This document shows, one piece after another, positions 53,301 to 64,000 of a stretch of DNA of 64,000 nt. The stretch covers positions 3,158,409-3,222,408 of the forward strand of contig BCHX01000005.1 in NCBI GenBank assembly GCA_001599755.1. The letters run 5' to 3'. The notes below the pieces were generated by a model. That model made no database searches, was not told where the DNA came from, and saw only the letters and a list, made by a program, of their open reading frames with translations. This DNA is from Gliomastix tumulicola. Taxonomy: Eukaryota; Ascomycota; Sordariomycetes; Hypocreales; Bionectriaceae. Every line of letters starts with the position of its first letter. The first letter of the stretch is position 1. The position numbers and the translations under genes are program-made.

Positions 53301-56056
53301 CCCATGCTCCTTCTTCCCCTTCCTTTCCTCCTTCCAAAGCACCTGGCTCGCCCTCTTTGGCCCCGGGCCCCGATTAAATCAATTGCTTCATGCATGCAGG
53401 GCTTGCAAATATTTTCTCACGAACTACTCAAACGCTCGATTGCCAATTCATCCATCGAGCTTTATCGCAGCGAATCAGTGCCGCGCCCGCCTGCAGATTT
53501 GGCACATCTCCGTGCGCCCGCCAGCTGTACTATCGTCTCGACGGATTGATTGATTGATTGAGTAGCTATAGTGGCTGTGATAAGACGCCTCGGACAGCTA
53601 GCTCGATGCACCATGATGGCGTTTTCTGCTCCTCGCCAGTCAGAATCTGCCTGCCCTCCTGCACGCCTCGTCACAGCGATGTAGCTGCACCAGCACATGC
53701 CTGCTTTCCCCGCAGCGGCCCAAGATACGACCTAACTGCACCTGCAGCCAACGAGCCGTCCTCGCATCGCTAGTGACATGGAAGACGTAGGCATGCATTA
53801 GCATGTCTCATTTTAGCAGACACACGACAGAGGGCTATGACAACTGGTTGCCCGATCTGTCGGAAGTCTGACCTCCCCCCGTCTAGTCGCCGAAGTCGGC
53901 TGCACTCCTCTGCATGGTTCAGCCCCTTGCAAGTAGAGGACAGCCAACATCATGGATGCCCGTCCTGTCTCACCTAAAGTCGCCAGGGTCACCGCGCGTG
54001 TCTTGATCGCCTCACCCGGAGTGACGACGGACTTGGCGTCCCTCACGAGACACGGAAACGTCAAATCACCATCGTCCACCAAGTGCCGCGAGTACCACCA
54101 GCGCAAATCCATCCTCCTGTGAAGACTGCCGCTTCTTATCTACAAACAGCGATGGCGAAGTTGATCAGGACGAGATTGGTCGATGTTACCTTGCTACTCA
54201 ACTCTGCAGCATGGGGGTTTTGTTGCATTTCCCTTGATTGGACGTCCTCGGGGAGGGGGGCACAGAGGGGGTGTGCCCAGTATCACGAAGGTGGCCATCC
54301 TTGGATCCGGCCATCCCTTTTGCTTGCTCTAGACCCTGGAGGGATGATCTTCCTCGAGCATGTACCCTCGAAAGAAATTCTCCGTCGGCCTCCCTAACAA
54401 GACATGCGCACGTGGGACTTCGACTGGTGTCGAGAGTCGCGAGGCCTGCTCGTTGGTGCGTCTCACTGCTACTATCTTTTTCGAGGCACCCTTCTTGCCG
54501 TCCTAGCGCTGCATGCCAGGAAGCATGCTGCACGCTCTAAGCAGGTTTGCTGCGGATGTCCGATGGTGGCCCATGATCCTTGTGCGCCCCTCGAGGCGGA
54601 AAAGAGGCTCCCTCGGGTTTGTGTCGCGTGTGTGTCTGCAGAATGTGCGCAAGCCCGCCCGTCCCCCAGAACTCCCTGCTTTCTGCGGCGACACACAACG
54701 CCTAGTTCTCGGTGTCGGGATCTCACAGGCTGGCACATGCGCCAGGCTCCATAGAATCTCACGGTGCAAGCGGGTGGCCTGGGCGCAGGTAAGCAGATGT
54801 CGTGTATGACCAACTCGTTGATTAAGCCCAGTCGACCTTGACGTTCCATCGCAGAGGCGTGCTACAACCATGCCGCTCGTCAGCATTGCTACACTGCGTC
54901 CCAACCGCCACGAGCACTTCTTCATCTAGACTCATTTGCCTTTCTTACGTCTTAGTTCGCCCGTAGACAATACGCCCGACGTCACACCGGTGAAGGGAAA
55001 TGGAAGAAGCTCGAGGCTAAGCTGCGGCAGTCACGTCATCCACGTACGTTGGTTCAGTCCCTCCCAATCAGCGTCGTGCTGACAGCCCTGAGACACGGCA
55101 CGCGAAACCGCTAGGTGACGACACTGCACATACAACAGACATACAACAGATGCATACTATACCGCCTCTACAACACACCGCACCGCAGACCATGTAGCTC
55201 GCGTTCTTTGATATCATAGTAGGTTGATCTTCAGTCCCGCCCCGTGATGCCTAAGCGTAGCACCCGTCCCTGGAAAGTTGGGTACTCACACCGTAGATTT
55301 GAAGAGAAATGATGTCCTTCCTGTTCCTTGTCGCTCCTTGGCGGGTGATCCACGTCGACCGGGCCAGGGAAGGCCCTTGTTTGCAAAGACGTCGGGTGAT
55401 AATCAGCGACAATGACCATCGAGATTTTTTTGACTCATTCCGTGGGGGGGGAAGAGGGAAGAGGATGAGCTGGCAAGGATACCCTGACTTATCTCGACGT
55501 GGTTTCAAGGGTGTGCTGTTGTGGGGAGGTGGTGGTTGGCTGCTGTTGAGATGAGACGTCTCTCTAGGGTAGGTAGGTTGATTTGAGGTTGAGCGCGGTG
55601 TCGTGATTCCTTCATGCACGTAGGTAGTACATACAAGATGTTGATGGATTGGATGTTGAATTCACACGAGACTCAGTAGATGCTTTCTGAGATTTATGGT
55701 CATTAAGTGTTCTTGAGATTTATTCTATCCGTAAGCGACAGTAAAAGCTAACCATCGGAGATTCGCAAAGGAACCACCATCCAGCCGTCGTCTCTCATCA
55801 TGCAAGATGATCACCATCCATCCCAATGAACGAACACGCTGAACAGCCATCTGAGCACAAAGCAACACATTATTTGCATCTAACACACTAATATGCTTCC
55901 TCCCGCCTGTTTGTTCACATCTTTTACAGCCCCCCATCAAACAACATCATTCTTTCGATACACAGCAACATCCGCAATCCTTGAATCAATAAACCTGCTC
56001 TGACAACAAACAAACAACCCAGCCTGCCTGCCTGCCTCCTCAGTACGAGGGCGTTC
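50373..56056. other. Gene-poor stretch of 5.7 kb
   Basis: No gene can be supported. Many overlapping open frames occur on both strands because the DNA is GC-rich, none with a recognisable domain or convincing splice pattern. Simple repeats include (CCA)7 at 51521-51541 and (ATTG)4 at 53545-53560. The right end (about 55700-56056) is probably the 3' UTR of BBC1. The left end contains the leader of the gene starting at 50372. Non-coding RNA or small spliced genes cannot be excluded. Confidence 0.45.
51521..51541 (+). repeat. (CCA)7 microsatellite
   Basis: Seven perfect CCA units in the gene-poor stretch, preceded by GACGAGA and followed by CGGGAGG; not within a supportable gene. Confidence 0.85.
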
Positions 56057-59000
56057 TCAAGGCTGCGAATTCCACCCGACCCAGCTCCGGGGCATGACCC
56101 TCCAGATCTTGACCTCACCACTTCTCAAGTCATCGAGCTTGAAGCTCTCGACCTTGACCTTCCTGCTCTCGCGGCCCTGCTCCCAGGCGCGCACCTTCTT
56201 CTTGGTGCCGTCCCACTCGGCGACGACGGCGACGTGGTCCGGCTTGCCGACCTCGGTCGAGTATTTGGCGTGCATGGGGCCGTGCTTGCCCTGGAACTTG
56301 GCGTTGCGGATGCTCAGGATGTCGCCGGGGCGGATCACGTCGTGCAGCTGCGTCGAGGCGTTGGCCATGTTGGAGTAGACGATGGCGCCGTAGGCCCGCG
56401 TGCCGATGGGGCGCAGCGCGTCCTTGTAGGGCCGGAGGAGCTCGTGGATGAGGCCCTGCGGCGTGCCGTCGCCGACGACGGTGTCCTTCTTGGAGGAGAC
56501 GGCCTCGGCGATCGGGCGGCCGAAGCGCTCGTAGACTTCCTCCATCTGGTCCTGGCGGAGGGTACGCGGCGGTGCGTCGTGGCGCTGCTCGATCTGGACG
56601 TCGGACGTGTCATATGGGTCGTACCGGACCGTCAGAATGGTCTGCGAGTAGTCCTGGAAGAGGACGAAGACATCCCGCGTGATGATGGTCTGAGAACCCT
56701 GGTTCGTCGTCGTAGACTCCTCGCTCTCGAAGAGAATATCCTTGCGGCCTTGCAAGAAAGGAGGGACCTGGTTCGCCTGCTTCCACCATCCGCTCTGCAG
56801 CGCCAGGTCGATATCGTTGGCGATGAAACCGGAGTCGATGTTGGGTCGCTGCACATCGACAGACCTCCGCATATTCATGCTCTTCCTGCCCACGTCGAGC
56901 GATTGCCTCGGGCCGCCGCTGCGTGGCGCTGGCGGCGGTGCCCTGCGATCGGGCGGCGATTGGCTAGGTGCTGAAGGGAAGTACGCCTCCTCCTCGATCT
57001 TAGGCGTCTTGGGATGACGCGAGTAGCTCGCGGACGGCGCGTTGTGGTTGTACGGGTCATAGTCTTCGCGAGGAGGGGGGATTGGCGGCGGTTGTGATGG
57101 CGCGCTATCCTTGGAAGGCGGTGGCGGGGGCGGTGCAGCCCTGGGAGCATCGACAGAACGTCGCACCTTCGGCTCAGGAGGCGATGGCAAAGGCTGGGTA
57201 GGGATAGGCGGAGGGACTCTGGGTGCCGCGCTTCCTGGGATGGGCGGCGGGAAACTAGGAGCAGTGTCGCGAACAGGCGACTGGAGGCTGTTATCCTCGA
57301 GGCTGGAATCGCGGGCGTGGGCCTTCAGAGCGTCCTTGTGCGGGACAGACGAGGCAATATCCGTATCGTAGTCGCCCTCGTACTCGGTGCCCTCCTCCTC
57401 ATTGTCATCCTTGGATCGGCTCGGCCGAATGGGAATAGCTGTGTGTGTGTCGGCCGTGGACTGGCGACTCAGCGACCCCCCAGGAGGTGGAGGAGGGGGA
57501 GGCCGGCTCTGGGAGGGAGGTGGTCCAGGGGGCAGCCCAGGAATAGGAGGCGGTGGCCGACTGTTGCGCTTGCTGCCTGCGACAGGTGATGTTGGCGAGA
57601 ACTGCTCGTAGCTTGGAGACATTGGTGGCGAGCGCGTCGACAGTACCGGTGACGTTACAGGGTGGATGGGCAGAGGAGGGAGACGAGGAGGCTCGGGTGC
57701 GTCTGAACCGGCGCTCTCCGGTGCCTTTTCCCTATTAGCACCAGACAGTTCGTCGTCAGACTCGGACCCTTCGGTGGGCGATTGCAGATTTGCAGGCGGG
57801 GGNGGNGGNGGTGCTCGGGCTTCATTCCTTATCAGTACGATCCAAACAGGGGGAAACGATCAGAAGAGAGGGACTTACTGCTCTCTACTGGAGCACGAGG
57901 CGGCGGTGGTCTCCCGCCAGGTACAGGAGGAGGGAGCCCGGGGTAATGGCTTTGAGTAACTAGAAGCAGAACGTTAGTTGAAGCGTGTACTGAAGGCTGA
58001 ACACGAATCATACCAGTAGGTGCAGGCGTGAGGGCCGGAGTAGTCTCGTCATCCTCCTCAGTATCCTCTGTCCGCGTGGGCAGCAGAGGTGGAGGCGCAT
58101 GAGTTCGGGTAGCCGATTCAGGCTCATCATCGTCTGGACGAGCCGTGTCCTCTGATTTCCTGCCACCCAGTCCAGGAAGTGCCATCATGGTTGGCACTGG
58201 CGGAACAGCTCTGGACGCTGACTCCGGCTCCTCAGTGTATTCCTCCTCGACGGGTTCGGGCTCGGGTTTGGGGGCCTTCTTCTTTTTCGGTGGCGCAGGG
58301 GCCGGAGCTGGCATCCCGAACATGCCATGGAATCCCATGCCACCGCTCATCTTTGCCATCCTTGCCCGGAGCTCCTCTTTGCGCTTGACTTCAGGATCGA
58401 CGTCCTCGTCCTCTTCCTCTTCGCCATTATCTTCCTCTTCCTGCTGTACCTGGTGCTGGTGCTGGTGCTGGGTATCGTCCCGCTTGGCGATTCCTGGAAC
58501 ACTGATTGGTCCAGTCGATACTCGAGAAGCGCGTCGGGGTAGGTCCTCGTAATCCTCCCTCTCAGTTGTGTCGTCGTGACCCTCGGTTGTATCCCCTGCG
58601 CCAGACATATCGGCCTCGTTTCCATCATGGATGGGGTCAACAGCAGGCCCTTTAGATGACTTGCGCCTCGGCGGAGGAGGAAGTCGTGGCTCGTCGGCGG
58701 ACGTTCGTGACCCTTGGTCATCCATACTACGGCGAGGCAGAGGCGGGATTGCTGCCGGAATAGGGGCGACCTCTTCCGGTTCCTCGCCCACAGGTTCTTC
58801 CACCGGAGCAGCAGGAGGAGGCGGCGCTTCAGCCGGCTTCTTGACGGGTTTCTTGGGCTTCTCCTTCTTAGCCGCAGCATCAGCATGGCGCTGAGCCTGC
58901 TCCTTCTGCTGCTGCTGCAAGAGGGCAATTCGTTCCTTCAGACTCGTAGGCTTCGGCTGGTCATCCTCTGCGCCAGCGGGCTGGTCGCCGTGAGCCACCA

Positions 59001-59778
59001 AGCCGGCCTTTTCTGCCTGTTCCAAGTTTTCTTCCTCCTCCTGCTTGATCTCGGGATCCTCTTCGCGGCGATAGACCTTGGACACGGGAGCTTGTTGCGG
59101 AGGCGGCACATAGGCATGTCGACTGGGCGGGGGAGCTACGAAAGGCTTCTTGATGAATCCGGAGCCCCCGGCGCCGCCCGAACCCAGCCCAGTGGGCTTG
59201 AAGGGGGCAACAGGAGGAGCGGCCGGCTTGTTGAACGCAGCAATTCGGTCTTTGAAGCTCGACGGTTTCTCAGAGACGGGCGGAGGAGCACCCTTGGCTT
59301 TAGGAGTAGCAGCAGGAGTTGGCTTGGGCTGTTGGGCAGGTTTGGGAGCAGCGACGGGAGCGGGAGCAGGAGCAGGCTCGGGCTCGGGCTCGTAAACGGG
59401 AGCTACCGACTCTGGTTCATGCTGAGGCTCGGGTTCCGGCTCGGGCTCAGGGACGGCCGCGGGCGGCGGGGGAGGCGGTGCGGACGCAGCCTCATCTGCT
59501 GCCGACTGTGTAGGGATCGATGGCGCGGTAGGGGACTCTACGTCCTTCTTGGGTCGGGCTCGGGTAGGTCTCGGGGGCGCCTGAGGCTCAATCTTCTCGA
59601 CGAAATTGCGGGGAAAGATGCCCTCCTGCTTGTCGCCATTGGCGTCGACGTACTCGCCGCCGTACCAGTCGTCGTCGTCCTCGTCGGTCACGGTGATGAT
59701 CTGGCCAATGTCGAACTTGAGGTCGTCCTCGTGGGGCGAGGAGTATTCGTAGAGGGCCTTGACGCGGAACGGAGCCAT
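56057..59778 (-). CDS. BBC1: BBC1-like SH3 protein, myosin-I/actin-patch regulator
   Basis: Three exons, 59778-58014, 57959-57879 and 57819-56057, giving 1202 residues. Introns are 54 nt (GTATGA, CAACTAACG, TTCTAG) and 59 nt (GTAAGT, acceptor GAAG). An N-terminal SH3 domain occupies residues 1-65: FRVKALYEYSSPHEDDL, DDDDWYGGEYVDANG and GIFPRNFVEKIEP. The long middle is acidic and Pro-rich (PPPPP, EEEDNGEEEEDEDVD) with coiled-coil patches (LKERIALLQQQQKEQAQR). The C-terminal 260 residues are the fungal Bbc1/Aim21-region fold (WWKQANQVPPFLQGRKDI, EVYERFGRPIAEAVSSKKD, GDILSIRNAKFQGKHG, DHVAVVAEWDGTKKKVRAWE). In yeast Bbc1 binds type I myosin and Las17 at endocytic actin patches. Three Ns at 57803-57809 fall in a CCN proline run and do not shift the frame. 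The first intron is a multiple of three without stops, so retention would stay in frame. Confidence 0.9.
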
Positions 59779-61497
59779 GGTTCGGGGTGTTGGGAGGGAG
59801 GGGAAGCGGGAAACCAAAGGAATGACAGGCGGGGNGGGAAGAGCTGGACCGTGGCACCTGCGACCGACGGCGGGGGGGAGAAGCAAGACTGAGCTCTAGA
59901 AAATCAGCTCTCGATCATGGGTCGGTGCGAGGCTGATGCGCAGAAGTACGGGATAGGAGAGGAGAGATCCAGGGTCGGGACGGGGTGCAGAGAGGTGAAG
60001 GCGGTGGTGGATGAGGTGTGGGAGTTTTGGGCAGTGGAGGCAGTCAGGCCAGGCCAGCTTTTCCGCCAATACGTAAGTGCCAGCCCACTGCCAGTCCACT
60101 GCCTGTGCCAGTGAGCAGTTAGCGAGGAAAGGTACCCGCAAGTACTGGCGTAAGCTCCCTCAGTACCGGCTGGCAGCCTGGAGGTACCTGGAGCTGGACC
60201 TTGTGTGGGGCAGGGCTGTGCTGCTCCAGCACGTCCAGTAGCCGGTTGCCGTGGTCGTCACTCTTCTCCAACCTCCACCATGAGCTAGCGGCAAAGTACC
60301 GCCGTTGTACCGACAAGTACCTTGGGCTTCGCTGCTGGGATGATCGTCGTCAATCCGCGAGAAGCTGGGGGCAGTGTTCAAGTTCCCTCCATCTTCCTCC
60401 ACAATCAACGAGGACAGCAAGGCAGCTATCCCGCAAAAGCCTCAATTCCCGATCCTACGAGCAGTGCTATTTTTGCTACCCGGCCTGCAGGAGCTGGATA
60501 CCGATTCCGGACACCAGCGCAACGGCCAGGGAACATGAGACGCCACCGCCGCATCAGCATGCACGTCGAGTCAGACCCTGAAGTTTGAGTTCGGCATGCT
60601 CCTCCATGCAGCGATATACACACGATCAAAGTGAGGGGGACAATGGAAACATGCCTATGACGGAGGCGAAGCTGGTCAGCGCCGGCTCTGCTCTATACAC
60701 GTACAGTACGGCTCGTCTACATCATGGCTGAAGCTAAATCGCAGCACTTGGAGAGCCGCCGCTCCGATTTTAGTCTAGAGACCCGGGCATTGATGGTGGT
60801 CGACGTCACTGTCTACAGCCAGATACCTGGTACTGACCTAACGACTCGGAGTTAGCTGGAGCGCCACAGCGTGCTCTGGCTGCTGTTGGTCACGCAGTGC
60901 CTCGGCCTTATTCTGGCTGAGGGCATTAACACGGCCCTTTCCCCCACGTTCCAGCGCATGCATGGAGAGCATAAGGAGGGTCCTGGATGCAACCTCAGCT
61001 TGTTCATGCGTGACTCAGAAGTCTGGAGAGCATGGATTGCATGGATTAGCAGCTGCAGCTGTTGTTTCACTCCACGACCCGACTGCTGGGTTTATTGGTG
61101 CATATGCTGTGGTCACTGCAGCGTCAAGCTTATCATGAGGCGTCTTGTCAAAATCCATCTTAGCACGAATGATTCATCGTGCTAATGCAGGGCAAAGATC
61201 CTGCATCCCGTGTCCAAGTCTAGCAGCCAACAGCATTGACAGAGGGATGTTGGAGCTCTAAACAGCAGAAGCGTCTTTATGCAGGTGTCGCTACGGCCGA
61301 TTTACCCCACATTTGGTAAGCCCAGCTGAGCTCCAACTTCTCGCAACTTCTTTCAGGCTGCAGCCTCCAGTGCCTCCCCTCTGCAAACCCACGCCTCGCA
61401 AACTTCACCCCTCGTAACGCCCAGACAGTTATCCTCGACTTCCTTGTGGCCATCCCCAGAGCAAACCCACGAGCAAATCGGAAGCGAAACCCCCACC
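59779..61497. promoter_or_regulatory. Divergent intergenic region, BBC1 / RTR1
   Basis: About 1.7 kb without a supportable gene. One N at 59834. A cluster of GTACC/GTACT motifs lies at about 60133-60320 (see findings). Both promoters should lie here. Confidence 0.45.
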
Positions 61498-62352
61498 ATG
61501 GCAGCACCAACGAAATCCATACTTAAAAAACCAAGGGCCAAACCCGCCGCCTCCAGCTCCGACGACGACGAAGCCGAGTCTGCGCGCCGCAACCCCCTCG
61601 ACCGCCGCCGCGAGATCGCCCTCCAGCACGCCCGCATCATCCAACACCGCAAAGACCTCGAGGCGCAGATCCTCGACGACCTCGTCCTGCTCTCCGAGTA
61701 CCCGCCAGAGACCTCGACCAAGGAGGGCTACACGTCCGCGCGACCGAGCCCAGACGACGCGGCGGCGTTCCGACGACACGTGCGCCTATTCCAGCCGAGC
61801 GACTACGACGACCTGATCGTCGAGCGCAACGTCAACGGGCTGTGCGGGTACACGCTGTGCGGGCGGACGCGGCGGCAGACTGGTCCTGGAGGCGAGTGGA
61901 AGATCACGGCGAGCGGGCAGATTGCGCGGCGGAAGGATATCGAGATGTGGTGCTCGAATGCGTGCGCGCGACGCGCTATGTACGTGAAAGTGCAGCTGAA
62001 CGAGACGGCCGCGTGGGAGAGGGCGGGGATCCCGGATATCGAGATTGAGCTGCTGCAGGAGGACAAGCCCGCGGAGAGCGAGGCGGACCGCACGGCGCGG
62101 AGGCTAGGTGAGCTGAAGCTGGACGACCAGAGACAGGCGGCGGCGCAGAGCGCAACGCTGGCGCTGGAGAGAGGCGACGAGCCGCCGCAGCCGGGTGTTG
62201 GGGAGACGTTTGAGGTTACGCTTAGGGAGAAGCCGACGACCACAGCACCTGAGACGGGTGTCTTTGAGGATGATGAAGACGATCATATGATGGTGGAGGG
62301 GTACAGGAGTAAGGCGATAGCGGATAAGCTGATGGGCGGTATGGATACATGA
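61498..62352 (+). CDS. RTR1: RNA polymerase II CTD phosphatase RTR1/RPAP2 family
   Basis: Single exon, 284 residues from ATG 61498 (context CACCATGG; the frame is open upstream but less protein-like). After a Lys/Pro-rich start (KSILKKPRAKPAAS) and a helical region comes the Rtr1 zinc-binding core. This comprises FQPSDYDDLIVERNVNGLCG, YTLCGRT with the first cysteines, and RKDIEMWCSNACARRAMYVK with the second pair, giving the C-x4-C ... C-x3-C pattern of this family; VQLNETAAWER follows. The C-terminal third is acidic. Rtr1/RPAP2 acts on Ser5-phosphorylated Pol II CTD and in Pol II assembly or import. Divergent from BBC1, convergent with the eS17 gene. Confidence 0.9.
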   Translation: MAAPTKSILKKPRAKPAASSSDDDEAESARRNPLDRRREIALQHARIIQHRKDLEAQILDDLVLLSEYPPETSTKEGYTSARPSPDDAAAFRRHVRLFQPSDYDDLIVERNVNGLCGYTLCGRTRRQTGPGGEWKITASGQIARRKDIEMWCSNACARRAMYVKVQLNETAAWERAGIPDIEIELLQEDKPAESEADRTARRLGELKLDDQRQAAAQSATLALERGDEPPQPGVGETFEVTLREKPTTTAPETGVFEDDEDDHMMVEGYRSKAIADKLMGGMDT

Positions 62353-62862
62353 GTTTACGATTTACGATTTTACGAGCAATAGCATTACACACAGCAGGCA
62401 TGACAGCGGCGCACTGTGATGGCAGGAGCTCGACTCACTACATCGAAGTGCTTAGTGCCGCTGCCGTAGGCACTGCCACAAGCATGTTAGATCAGTGAGA
62501 ACTGGGACGATGTCAACATGCCGACGGCATAACGACCCGTCCCCCACATGCACACGGCAACCGCCCGCGCCACAAGGGCACAGGGCCGAAGGCAGAGTGA
62601 TAATTGGCAATCAAGTATCATCGCCGGAAGTACATCCGACGAGTCAACGACACCTTGAGGGGTTGGAAAGATCTTTCTTTGAGATCTATGGGTAGGGGAA
62701 ACAAGACCGGCATAAAAACCCGCCAGGTCAGACGCCCCGAGTAGTGTAAAGCATCGTGAGAAAAATACCAGAATTGCCAGAGACACCCGTTGAACCCCCA
62801 ATTGCCAAACCCGCAAATGTTTTTTAAAGTCGTGATATTTTTGTTTTCGTAGGACTCGTCGC
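62353..62862. other. Convergent intergenic region RTR1 / eS17
   Basis: About 510 bases containing the 3' ends of both genes; short frames only, no gene. Confidence 0.4.
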
Positions 62863-63434
62863 TTAGTCGCGGCGGCGGCCCTCGAAGCGGCGGCCACCGC
62901 GCTCGGGAGCCTGGGCCTGGGTGACAGCCTGGACGTTGACGGGGATGTTGTCAAACTGCAGGGGAGAAGTTAGCAAAAATGCAGAACAGGGAGATAGATA
63001 TGCCGAAGGGGGGAGCACATACGCCAAGGTGCTTGAGCAGGTCGCGGGTCTCGGTGTCGACCTCGAGCTGGCCGGACTCGGTGTTCTGGGCAAAGTCCAG
63101 AGCAGAGACCTCGGGCACGTACTGATCCTTGCGCTCACGCTCCTCCTCCTGAAGCTTGAAGGAGATACCGCGGACAGGACCACGCTGGATACGCTTCATC
63201 AGATGGGTGGTGTAGCCGGCGATCTGTTGTAAATTTTTGTTAGACCAATTCTCCGTCTCCCCAGGTGACGACGCTCGTTTTACGCACCTTGTTGCGGAGG
63301 CGCTTGGAGGCAATGATGGCAATCTCATCGCAGATGCGCTTGTTGTTCTCGAAGTCCGTGCCGAGGCGAGAGTAGTAACGCTCGATGATGACACGGGCGG
63401 ACTTCTTGACGGTCTTGGTGCGAACGCGACCCAT
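62863..63434 (-). CDS. RPS17: 40S ribosomal protein eS17
   Basis: Three exons, 63434-63288, 63223-63023 and 62955-62863, giving 146 residues, the family length. Introns of 64 and 67 nt (GTGCGT...CAACAG; GTATGT...CTGCAG) fall in phase 0. The N terminus MGRVRTKTVKKSARVIIERY, then NKRICDEIAIIASKRLRNK, HLMKRIQRGPVRGISFKLQE, QYVPEVSAL and, in the last exon, FDNIPVNVQAVTQ, are all diagnostic of eS17, a small-subunit ribosomal protein. The C terminus is Arg/Gly-rich (RGGRRFEGRRRD). The intron-rich short exons are typical of fungal ribosomal genes. Confidence 0.97.
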
Positions 63435-63898
63435 TTTGGCGGTATTGAGGCGACTTGGGGGGAGGTGGTCGTTTAGTTGTTGGGTTGGTTGTCGTAAGGG
63501 AAAAGAAGAATGAAGCCGAACGAGAGAAAAGTTCCCACCTAGCCAATTGTCGCCAGTGGGGTTCGCGAATTCTGGTACCTTAGGGTTTGTGGGAAATTCT
63601 GAGCACGTGCTTCATCACGTGAGTAGCTGGGAGCGATGCCTCATAATGGGTCGAATGAATCTCCACGCTCAGCCAATCATTTCTTCACTAAAGTGGGACA
63701 TCCATCACTGGCAGAATAATGCATATTCATATGACTAAGGCTTCGCATCAGGCAGGACGAATAGATCAGGGGAACGCTTTTCGCATTTCAATGCTCATAT
63801 CTCGATAGTATACATACATAGGATACAGTTTGTGCCAGCAATTGAGCGGCAGGATACATTATATCAGCCCCAGCATACAACGACGACTCGGTCCAAGT
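63435..63898. promoter_or_regulatory. Promoter side of eS17
   Basis: Upstream region of the ribosomal protein gene and 3' side of the partial gene at the window end. A TTAGGGTTTGTGGG-type stretch at about 63581 resembles the TAGGGTTT promoter element known from ribosomal protein genes of filamentous fungi; assignment is by resemblance only. Confidence 0.35.
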
Positions 63899-64000
63899 CT
63901 AGTTATCCAATCCATAGCTCTTGGAGCTACCGATAATGTCCTTCTCCGGCTTCTGAGCCCGCACCGGCTCCTGCACGGGCAGGATCTCGTCCACCAGCTT
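63899..64000 (-). CDS. C-terminal end of a gene running off the window
   Basis: The last 33 codons and stop (TAG at 63901-63899) of a minus-strand gene, open to the window edge. It reads KLVDEILPVQEPVRAQKPEK and ends KSYGLDN. The codon and amino-acid pattern (Pro/Glu/Lys) looks coding, but the product cannot be identified from this piece. Confidence 0.55.
   Translation of the reverse strand, partial: KLVDEILPVQEPVRAQKPEKDIIGSSKSYGLDN

Noticed and set aside
58714..59892. A 392-codon plus-strand frame opposite BBC1
   Set aside because: Reverse reading of the Pro/Glu-rich BBC1 middle and SH3 region; no domain.
60871..61185. A plus-strand frame starting like a signal peptide (VLWLLLVTQCLGLIL)
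   Set aside because: It has no ATG start and the remainder is Trp/Cys-rich without pattern; probably chance.

Overview
The window comes from a filamentous ascomycete (Pezizomycotina, most likely a sordariomycete). The evidence is short spliceosomal introns of 54-119 nt with GTAAGT/GTATGT-type donors and CTAAC/CTGAC branch points, genes on both strands with no operons, moderately high GC, and families confined to or expanded in these fungi: PDR/CDR transporters, HET, Clr5, NACHT-ankyrin with PNP_UDP domains, FTA2 and BBC1. Exon joins were worked out by hand; every multi-exon model listed as a CDS closes in frame. I saw no tRNA, rRNA, CRISPR array or intact transposon.

Layout. 0-5 kb: an ankyrin protein cut by the window edge, mitochondrial dihydroorotate dehydrogenase, and two small membrane/coiled-coil proteins. 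5-15 kb: a full-size PDR/CDR ABC transporter with a 2.3 kb upstream region, then the gamma-tubulin complex component GCP4. 15-22 kb: a secreted stand-alone I9 protease inhibitor, a Gfo/Idh/MocA oxidoreductase ending only 31 bp from it, an FTA2-like kinase-fold protein, and a small secreted six-cysteine protein.

22-41 kb is an accessory, self/non-self-recognition type region. A CHAT-protease relic lies at 21.9-22.5 kb. Next is a giant NLR-like gene at 22.96-33.07 kb. Six exons join in frame to 3235 codons reading Clr5 - FHA - PNP_UDP - NACHT - ankyrin repeats - conserved fungal linker region - second PNP_UDP. Then come a small membrane protein, a HET-domain gene broken by frameshifts, a second Clr5 gene with a 13-residue tandem repeat, and another small membrane protein. 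Together these look like a turnover-prone cluster in which the giant gene is the intact centrepiece and the HET and CHAT genes are decaying.

41-64 kb returns mainly to ordinary genes: an FAD amine oxidase, an uncertain orphan frame, a glyoxalase-like protein, a two-exon orphan, a membrane-anchored fungal family protein, and a gene-poor stretch (50.4-56.0 kb). It ends with housekeeping genes: BBC1 (SH3, actin patch), RTR1 (Pol II CTD phosphatase), ribosomal protein eS17, and the last 33 codons of a gene running off the window. Ns occur in the BBC1 poly-proline stretch and just upstream of its start.
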